From Siphonodentalium dalli (Eukaryota; Mollusca; Scaphopoda; Gadilida; Siphonodentaliidae): 64,000 bases of DNA. Position 1 is the first letter of the stretch, and every line of letters begins with the position of its first letter. The position numbers and the translations under genes were made by a program. Shown one piece after another: positions 10,361 through 20,000 of this stretch. Under the pieces are notes generated by a model, which was not told where the DNA came from, ran no database searches, and was given only the letters and a program-made list of their open reading frames with translations. The stretch is taken from the NCBI GenBank assembly GCA_032622095.1, contig CP136069.1, forward strand, positions 68,657,319 to 68,721,318. The letters are read 5' to 3'.

Positions 10361-11260
10361 ATTTGAATTTTACGAAATTTCACGTTTCACCTTGATAAGT
10401 TGTTAATTTCATATTTTCTTATTTTCAAATGATAATGACCACATTTTGGACAGATTTAAAGAAGAAACGCATGGATTCGCCTGTAGATAGTAAAGAAAGT
10501 GATAAACCTGGGAGTTTTGCATGGACATCATGTACATGTACCATTAGGGGGTCAGAGGGTCTAAAGTCCCCCTCCCCACAATTGTGAGGAGTGTTAGCCC
10601 CCCCCCCATTGGGAAAAGGTGGCAGATGACCTAATTAAGCTTCCGGCACCCAGTAGCCTTATTGGGGATCGTAGCCCCACCCCAAGTGGGGGGGGGGGGG
10701 GTGATGGCATCACCACTAGAGTTACAGTCGTGCAAGACTGTCATGGCAGGTTTGTTAAACAGATAGTATGCCCTGTAATCTGGTCAAATGTCATGCCTGA
10801 GGCTTTGTCTGATGTTGTATCATTGTGTTTAGATATTTCAATTGCCTTATGGTTGCTTTATATTGCTATTAAAGTATTTTTAATTAAAATTTTCTGTTAA
10901 TTTTGGTAAATCTTTATTATAATCTTCATTATAAATTGCCAAATTCTGCACGAAAAGGGTTAAAATTGGACAAGATATCCCTCTCAAAATGTATATTAAT
11001 ATTTCCTCTTCAATTTAGTAATATTATGGTATATAAGGGCATACTTCAGTTATACGAGATGCATCAGCTAATAAAATTGAAAAAAAAAATCTAATTTTTT
11101 TGGCTTTATTTTGATGATTGACACAAATTTTCAGGATGCCTCATATTGAAAAATTAAACCACTACTGCCCGATATAATCCATTTTCGGTTTCAGTAAGGT
11201 CTATATTTGGATAAAATACTATAAGAAACGCTGTCTTTTACACATATACATATATATAGG
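10361..11260. other. Segment between repeat copies, with C- and G-runs
   Basis: It separates copies 2 and 3 of the 465-bp repeat. C-runs near 10570 and 10600 and a run of G at 10687-10700 are the main features. The 93-aa open frame from 10619 crosses the G-run and shows no protein signature. A short AC/AT microsatellite precedes copy 3. Confidence 0.45.
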
Positions 11261-11735
11261 AATCAGGGAGCTAAATGTGTTCTAGAGTCGGGGAACGAGT
11301 ACACCGTGGAATGCTAAAGGTGAAGGTAACTGAAGAATGACCTTCACCTGATACATGCGACACGTTATTAAAGGATGACATCGCGTTTATTTGATTTGTA
11401 CATCATATCTAAATAATTTAAACTGGTGAATGAATGGGGGAATGGACTTTTGTGAGCGGGAAATTTATTTAACTAGCTGCTGTAGTTCTGGATTTGTCCA
11501 GATCAAATTTGGCTGTGGGATAGCCCTGTCGTACACTTGGGGATTTATTTTAAAAAGTAAACCCATGACCTATGATTTTTCGTCCAGTTTCGTGATCAAC
11601 TGGTGTCAATCTAGCCGGGTAAACATCACTGATATGGCCTGCAGGCTTCAATTCAGTGAATTTGGCCGAAACGTTAACACTGTCGCCTATGGGAAACCAT
11701 TTAGTTCCGTGATTCCTATAGTCAGAAATGTGAAT
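11261..11735. repeat. 465-bp repeat, copy 3
   Basis: Almost identical to copy 2 from GGAATCAGGGAGCTAAATG to GTTCCGTGATTCCTATA. The shared frame MNGGMDFCEREIYLTS extends to 121 aa by running into flanking sequence, so its length is not evidence of coding. Confidence 0.8.
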
Positions 11736-11959
11736 TCAGATCAACGCCATATTTCAACAAAGGGAGTGAATCGATTGGTGTTTACTCTGTGGTAATACGT
11801 ACGTTTAAGGAATAAACCAGCTCCGTCTTATCTCCCGGGTGTGTCTGCGTGCGAGTTCGTGACCCATGGCCCTTCGATAATGTTCTTAGAAACTTCTCAG
11901 TCGGTCGGCGTTACCGATTACCAAAGGCTACCGGTTGACCTGCAATCAATTATCACAGG

Positions 11960-12022
11960 CAGGGACGTAGCTAGGGGGTCTCATATGGGAGTGTATTCCT
12001 TGGAATTTTCAACTTCACCCCT
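11960..12022 (+). mobile_element. Solo hAT-like terminus
   Basis: CAGGGACGTAGCTAGGGGG followed by TCTCATATGGGAG closely resembles the ends of the hAT at 541-1637. No matching opposite end was found nearby, so it is a fragment sitting just upstream of a LINE remnant. Confidence 0.5.
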
Positions 12023-12505
12023 CTTTTAAGCAGACCGCGAAAATAGAGAAAGATAGACTTAAACAACCGAAAACTCCAGTTAAAACAGATTGTGTATACT
12101 GTGCGATCAGGCACGTGTTGAAACTGAATATCATTTTGTTATCGAGTGTAGTGCATACTCTGATCTCAGGACAAAACTATTTCGAGATATTCAAGGAAAT
12201 AAGGGTGAATTTTCAAAAATAAGCGATAGCGAAAAATTTCAATTGAATATGAGATATAATGATGCAAAGATTATAAATACCGTATGCAACATGATCCGGT
12301 TGTTCTTTTTCAGAAGGTGGTCATTGAAAGTTGAGTATGTTATATAGATAAAGCTGATTAGTCAACGGTGGTCGTTGAATGACGATGCATTGCATCAAAC
12401 AGTTATATTGAACACGATTAATGTTCGTCTGTATTTACATGTTTAACTCACTATGTAACTTGCAACTGCCTTCATATCTGGTGTATTGCAATAAATATTC
12501 TATTC
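12023..12505 (+). pseudogene. LINE 3' fragment, second copy
   Basis: AKIEKDRLKQPKTPVKTD is followed, after a frame change, by CILCDQARVETEYHFVIECS and further on NTVCNMIRLFF, matching the copies at 8060 and 19200. The tail has TTGCAACTGCC and TGTATTGCAATAAA. This is an inactive 3'-end fragment. Confidence 0.75.
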
Positions 12506-12597
12506 TTGTCCTTAAATGTGGTAAATATTGTTGACAAAATCAAAAAGGTAAAGGGGGTACTCTTTACTTCATTAGATGTTTGCACACATGCACTACT

Positions 12598-12712
12598 AAT
12601 CAGACTGTTAATTGTATATCAAACTTTAGTTTTGGGTCTATATAAACACCCAAAATCTCTTCCATATGAACTGGTCTGTATAGACGGTTTCTCTGGCACA
12701 TCGGGCATGGAA
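12598..12712 (-). pseudogene. Possible reverse-transcriptase scrap
   Basis: On the minus strand the translation EEILGVYIDPKLKFD resembles the 'LGV-x-ID-x-L-x-F' segment common in non-LTR reverse transcriptases just after the palm domain. It is short and isolated, so the call is weak. Confidence 0.35.
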
Positions 12713-13575
12713 TAGATGTTTCCGTGTGAGTATGCCCGAAGTGGATAACAATGATCCTGTAGGAATTGAACCTCAATTTCCAGCATAAAGACCATTTACA
12801 TACAGCATTCATGTCTTGATGAATTTCATCAAATTGCGGATTACCGACAAGTTCTGTGTCGTCAGCAAAACTCTAATAAATTTCTTTCAGTCATTCATGA
12901 AGATCATTTGTACACATTCATATCATTTCAGTCTTCGTATTGAAAGAAATCCCGCATAAAGCAGATAACGGAGCACTTTCATGTTGAAAATTCATTGTTC
13001 AATTCCCGGTGACGATTCTTCACAATTGTTTTCGAAATTTCGAAAACCTGAAGACAGCAAAAAACATGTATCATGGTGTTAGATCTATCCATCATAGGTG
13101 CCATTAATGTACGGTACAGTGTATGTCGAGTCCGCTTCACTTGACTTTGTGTGTCTGCTGTCTGTAAAGAAGAGAGAGACGAACATATACAATTTGCACG
13201 TGACCATAGTCGTTTGTAAATGTAACAGTATATATGGAATTTGTTGTTCTTTGGCACCGACGTACCATATTTTGACATGTTTATAGTAATTGAATTCACT
13301 ACTATTTATTGCACATCCAATGGCTTATTTGTGCGAAATACATCAAAATACAGAAAAATTGAAACGTTCAATAAAAAAATGTGTATTGTTCTTGAGCAAT
13401 ACAAACCTATTACGTCAACAGCGTCACTGGCGACGTCAACTTTAACAGAAAATATCTTCGCTAAATTATGGGGTATAGTCTACATTAAGCACACGTTTGT
13501 TCAATTAAATACAACAATATCGACCTAAATGTTAGTATGTTACAAGTTGCAATATTCAAAGTGTGCAATAAACAT
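12713..13575. other. Intergenic or distal intron sequence
   Basis: No exon was recognised. The cytoplasmic exons of the multi-EGF receptor should lie on this side on the minus strand but could not be identified. Confidence 0.3.
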
Positions 13576-13578
13576 GGA

Positions 13579-13735
13579 ACAACACAGTTGTGTGAACATG
13601 TTAACGTTATTGCACTCGTTTGTCGTGCCGAGAGGTAAAACTCGAACCTCCGGTTCTCGTTTTACCACCGCGTTGTATACAACAAACTCGTGCAATAACG
13701 TTAACCAGTTCACAGTTCACACAGTTGTGTCGTTC
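13579..13735. repeat. Long hairpin with nested inner hairpin
   Basis: GTTAACGTTATTGCACTCGT on the left pairs with ACGAGTGCAATAACG-type sequence on the right (one mismatch). Outside it are ACACAGTTGTGTGAAC and its partner. The centre GTAAAACTCGAACC/GGTTCTCGTTTTAC is itself palindromic. Arms are about 70 bp. It is probably a foldback MITE just 3' of the receptor's transmembrane exon. Confidence 0.65.
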
Positions 13736-13977
13736 TATCTATATCATAATCATACATCTACCAATATGCATATCTGTTCTATAGTTTGGTAAACCGGACT
13801 GAGATTTACACGGATTTAAGGTATTCCGAAGCAATAGACCTGAAGTATATATGGCGCGTTATAAATATTCCTAGCATCTGCTATGAGTGATATGTTCGAA
13901 GTTTACACAACTGGGGCGGATTCGTCCACAATGTTTGAGTTGCCATATTCAATTGGTAATATTAACCAATCACTGAC

Positions 13978-14077
13978 CTTCGACGACGGAAAATAAGGAA
14001 CACCACGACGATAATTATGACGACAATAGTCAGGGCAACAGGAACGACAACTGTTACAACAGGAAATGCGCCGTCTG
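13978..14077 (-). CDS. Transmembrane exon of the EGF receptor
   Basis: 100 nt between TTTGCAG and GTCAGT. It encodes DGAFPVVTVVVPVALTIVV followed by more valine and isoleucine, then FLIFRRRR. This is a single membrane span with a positively charged inner flank. It ends in phase 2, so cytoplasmic exons must follow below 13978. Confidence 0.7.
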
Positions 14078-17000
14078 CTGCAAAGGATCGAATAAAGACT
14101 TTAAAATAAGTACATGTTTCATAGTGTTTGGGAAATGCGCTGAAATCGTTCGGTCCGTTTTCAATTTTTCGTTACTTCGAAGCAGTACTCGATATTTGTG
14201 GGGTGATTTGCTTGTGAAAATTACTCATACTTGATTTTTGGAATTTTTTATCTTAACGCATATTGTCACCACATCAAGTGAACCTCAAGTGAGGACAAGA
14301 GGTGCTGTCTTACAGTAACGTATACGCCAACGAATGTTTCTTATTACGCTGTTGTTTTACATTAAATATATATAATCGTACATTAGTTGCATAAAATGTA
14401 ATTACATTTGTTTCTTGTCACATACAGTGTTTTGTCGCAGCATCCAATAGACTACGTTAATGCTACGCTCACATATCTGGTAAAATGCCTGGCAAATTTT
14501 AATTATATTCGTCATAAACACCTCCAAAATGTTACAATGAATCTCAAAAAATAAATCCTCAGTCCGCTTGTCCGGAAATTTTACAGATATATTCACTACT
14601 ACTGATACTACAAATCCAAGTTCAACTTCACGCGAATCTTGAATGAATATCGAATAAATATCGAACATAAACTAAAATTTCAGCACAAAACAAAAATGTA
14701 AAATGTTTGAGTTGGAGAGCACGAAGTCTCATTGTGTTAGCCGAAAGTCTAGCTATGGTATTCGATATTCAAAACGCATAACCCTGATCATGTCTGGACT
14801 AGTAGATTGGCATGTACATTTCTCAAATGGGAGTGACTATAATTATCAAATGTCAGCTCAATCGGCCTGTTAATACAGCCTGCGCTCTCTATAGCTATGC
14901 CGTGTAAATGCAAATTTCCAGCTAAAGTGCGGAATTTCGGAGGATGTTTCAATGGGAGAGCAAGAATTGGACTCATTACACACCCATCAACGCTATAATT
15001 ACTTTCATGACAATGTTACTTTCATACCGAAGCCGCATGCAGTGAATACAAAGTTGTCTATAAACATTCAGATTATTTACATTAAATGTTAAACATTTTA
15101 ATTCGTAGTTATTCTAGAATAATTTGTATTTCTTCGAGTAAAACTAGTTGAAACATACATTATTTTAAATTTGCATGTTCTTGAATATTTCATACAGACA
15201 ATGTTTTTTTTATCAAACAAAAGTATAAAACTTCAGAAAACAGTATTTTTTTCCTTATTATCAGTTTCCCTACCAGCATAATAGCAATTCAGCATGACCT
15301 ACCAACCTCATATAAAATTAGCCTATCCACTTAACCATGTGTGGTATCATGCACTATACTCACGGATGCTGTTATCGCAAGTCAAGCCCTCCCATCCACT
15401 TTGACACCCCTTTAAACATGCCGATGTTTCTCTGTCGCATAGGCTGAGAACGCAGTTAGGGCTGCACACACCACTGTATCACCGTGGTAACCATCGTCAC
15501 ATCCAACAATACAGGTACTGTTGCCTTGGTAACATGGGTTGTCCTCCAGTCCGCTGCCTACACATGCTTGGTTACACATGTTATCACAAATTGCACCGTA
15601 TCGTCCAGGATCACAACTGGAACAGAAGTCCGGGGAGTCACATGTCGAACAACCACCTCGACACAGTGAACAACGTGTATCATCGCGAAAAAACCCATCT
15701 GAAAACGGCGAATAAACATAATCAAGTCATGCATGCCCTAGATTTACCTTTATATCTATATTTAACTATAATATAAGTGAACTACATGTAGCCGACACAT
15801 TCCGCTCCCTTTATGCAGCGTTATGGGCCGCGATTCGCCCACATTTAGACCTAAATATTCTAAGTTGTATGTTTATTTTTTATTTATTTAATTAAGTGTT
15901 TTTCTTAAATCAAAATTTTGAAAAACCAACACCGTTAGTTATGGTTGACATCGGTCCTGCGGGTGTCTGGGAGAAAACTCCGGGCAGACGAACACACAGA
16001 CATATCCTACTCTTATATATACGAGCAATTGTGTACCCATGAATGTATACTTGTTCGATTATAATATAAAATAAGTTGCAAAACGAATATCAACTGGATA
16101 CTGTTCATTTGCTTCAGTATTGTTAAGAAGCAACAATTCGTGAATTGGACATAACTTTCAGTTTCAAACTATCTATTTGAAGGATTAAATTCCCTTTATA
16201 ACCAATGTATGCTATAGTATAACAAAGCATGTTTACCCTCATAATATGAGAGATACGTTCTAATTATGTAAACAAAATTGGTCTAATCAAAAACAATATA
16301 TTTGTAGGCGGTCATTTGAAAGTTCGACCGGAAATATTTGCAAATAACGCACTGCATGGTCTAGCTAAGGAAATCAACTATAGGGTATATAGTCTGTCGA
16401 CTATCTGAAATCATGACACTACGCGGACGAAAAATTTAGCCTGTTTTCATTGCATGTTTTAGTTTCTGGTAGCCATTTGCAGAGCTATTTTTTTTTAGCG
16501 TTTTAAGGACCAAAACAACAAATATTATTCAACATTTGCAATAATCTGACAAAATTAAGCATTCAATACGGATTCATCTTTACAGACATGTTGTTTTATG
16601 GTGATTTTTCCTCCAAAAACATATTTCTGCAAATGGCTACCAAAAACACTGAACTATCTACATAATTAGGAAATAAATGTCACATTGTGATGGTAAACTG
16701 GTATTAGTGTAGGACATTAACATACATTGGTTATAAAGGATGTTTTTTCTTTAAATTGATAGCTTGAAATTGATTTATTTTTGTAATTCACGAATAGTGC
16801 GCCCCCATAAGTGTGTAATGTGGCAATACACTGGGCTGAGCGATCATATACATGTAATTTCCAGAAACATAGGGACATAATGGATATCGCACTTTCAGAT
16901 TTACCTATTATATTTGAGTATAACTATATACAATAGGTAAATCCCCCCGCGTGGGTAGAATAGGTCTAGCGCCCCACTGCGAGAGTTACAAATCCCCTAA

Positions 17001-20000
17001 TGTGGCACCCTGTTTGCCGTGTGGTGCATCTCGTGATGTGTAGTGTAGCAGTCATGGAGGTACTATGGCGGCCGTATCACGCGAGCCATCGACCTGCGGG
17101 TCCTACATCTCTTCAGGGCGGGTGGTTGAGTTGAACCGGCTCAATCAATCGGCTAGTCACGCCTCTCTCCACAGTGTTTCAGATTCAATTTTTGTTATAT
17201 GTCGTATTGTTTGTCTGATGTATGAAGTATTCTTTTCTGTTTTTCACGTATGATGATTCTGTTCTCTACTGTTTTTTGTATTCGTCCTGATGATTGTTGA
17301 GTGTTGAATCGTGCATTGTTCACGCCTGTCTCCACGTGGAGAGGTACCGGGAGGCTGCTATATGCAGTGGCTAAACGGATCACCTCTTCAGCTATGTACC
17401 AGCCTGACCATAATTCGAAGGGTAGTCGACGACGGCTGCTGAGATAGATGTCGATTATTTGCTTTCTGTATGGCAACTAAATACAAAAAACAACGTATTG
17501 CTCGTAAGAATGATGAATCACCAAGTTCCAATGATACTGTGATATTCCCTCAGCACTTGGTTCTTGGCTTTGACTCAAATGTGGAAAGATCTTTTATTTT
17601 TGTCCTTTATAAAACGCTACAAAGCATTGCTGGACAATTGAAATATGTTAAACCAAACAGGACTGGGCCACTCAGTGGCTCTCTCTTGATTGAATGTTCA
17701 AAGAAAGTTCAATATGATGCACTGCTGCAGTTATCATATATTGCACATACACCATGCAGTGTTGGTTACTCACCACAAGACATTGAATAGCAGCGGAGCT
17801 GTGTTACGGACCCGCGATATAGCTGATTCTTATGAATAAGAAATATTGACGGAGTTGGCGCAATAGGCAATTACAGAAATCCGTAGATTTACAAAGACTA
17901 TTGATGGACTTAAAGTTCTTCTGAATAGTTATATCCCTACCTTCAATCGGTGCGATCGTCCAACTACATTGAAGATTTGTATATGAAGATGGATCTAAGC
18001 ACATTTGTTCCAAACCCATTGCGATGTTGTAAATGTCAGGGGCATGGCCATGAGCATTGTCAATTAAAGAAACCATATGTGCACGATGTTCTATTTCTCG
18101 TTATGATCATCAGGATTGTACGAATCAAATTCAAACTGTCAAGGTTCACATGCTTCAATGGTTCGCGCATGTCACATTTGGGACTATTACTTCAAGATAC
18201 AAAGACGTAAAGCTGAGAAGCATCTGTCATATATAGATGACAAAGTTGGTCCTCGGCCATCCATCCCACATAATCAGCAATCGTGTCTACAAAACGTGTA
18301 TTGATGCCAGCACTCAGACACAGTCAAACCAAACTCGTCAGTATATCACTGATAACACAAGTGGATGAGACTTATATCATTCCTGTTTCAAATTCTAAAG
18401 CGCAGCTTATAGATACAGCTTCTGTCGTTGAGACATTTCCTCCGAAACAATTTATGCAAGTTGATCCTATTGTTCCAAAAGACAAATCGACAGTTGCTTC
18501 GAGGCAAAGATCGTCAAGTTTCTAAACAAATTCGTCTCTCAGAAAGAGAGGTACAGCGTTGAGCTTTACAATTTTACCAAATTATTGACGCGAAACTGTT
18601 AACTGTCAAAGACAAGGAACAATAGTTGTGGATCGAGGCTGTCGGTTGGGTGAAGGATGACATTCTGTTTCACCCACCCGACCATCAGATTGACGCATTG
18701 ACAAAGGTTCACGCGCGATTCATCAAATATCATAAATACCTTTATCACTGCAAAATCTGATTTTAAAAGCTACTTTAAACATTTCGATGGTTATGGTTTA
18801 TTATTTAATTCTATTTAGTATCCATTCTTGTACTATAGTAATGCCATAAGTAATCGACCCCTTAACCACAGCAGAATTATGGGTAACTTTTCAGGATTTA
18901 GTCGGAAATATGGCTTGTTGCTATTCATCGGAAAGCTCTCGGGGAGAGCTTTCCGATTAATGGAAACAAGCCATATTTCCATATTTCCGACTAAATCCTG
19001 AAAAGTTACCCATAATTCTGCTGTAGTTATGGAGTCGATTAATTAGGGCATTATTGTACTTTTATATGTTCCATATGGCGATGAACTAGAACATTTTAAT
19101 CATATTTATGTCATAAATTGTTATTAGTACCGCATATCAAGGCACAGTAAAAAATAATGACTTGAAAATTAAATGGGCCTTTAAACGGTGACAAATTATG
19201 CAGCTTTAAACGTGATGATCCCAGTAACTGTTTTCGATGCAGTCGATCCAGTTGAAGAGATAAGTCATGGCTGAACTAGGTCGATACCCCATAGCAATTA
19301 ATGCCATTGGGAATATGTCCAAATATCTAAATAAACGTCGGTTTGCACAACCGGGAAATATAATACATGATTCTTTCACATAATCTCTATTATGTAATCG
19401 TCCAACGTGGGACACACATCTTGCGAAAAGCGGTATCAATATATCACAGTCTAATAAAACGATAGGATTCACCGACAAACTTATAATTGAGAGACTAAAA
19501 TCAGAACATGTAAATCATTTCAAAAAAGATATATTTGATGACGACAAAAAGAATGGTGCTAATAAACTACGCACATATAGAACGTTCAAAGACAAATATG
19601 AAATAGAACCATACCTCAAACACGTCCGATCACCTACGGCAAGAGAAATGTTCACCCGACTGCGTGTTAGCAATCATATATTAGCTATAGAAAAAGGCCA
19701 ACACACACAGCCAGCCAAAGACGTTATTAAAAGACATAATTTGTCTCATGTGTGATGAGAAAAAAGTTGAAACTGAAAAACATTTCATAATGGAATGCAG
19801 TGCGTACACTGACTTCAGGAAAGAATTATTTGAGGTTGCTAACACTAATACCATACACTTTACAAACATGAACGATGATGATAAATTCAATTTTTTATAA
19901 TCAAAAATGAAGACAAAGTAATTATGAATTCCGTGTGCAACATGATCCGGTTATTCTTCCAAAGGAGAACAAATATAAATATGGGGAAATGAAAATTATG

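Noticed and set aside
10064-11795. Matching ORFs in two 465-bp repeat copies
   Set aside because: The third copy has stops in the same frame, and the longer ORF only gains length by running into flanking DNA.
17950-18304. Overlapping ORFs as independent small genes
   Set aside because: They are frame-shifted pieces of one LINE ORF1 with a CCHC knuckle.
19206-19478. 90-aa minus-strand ORF
   Set aside because: It is the antisense shadow of a plus-strand LINE ORF2 fragment.
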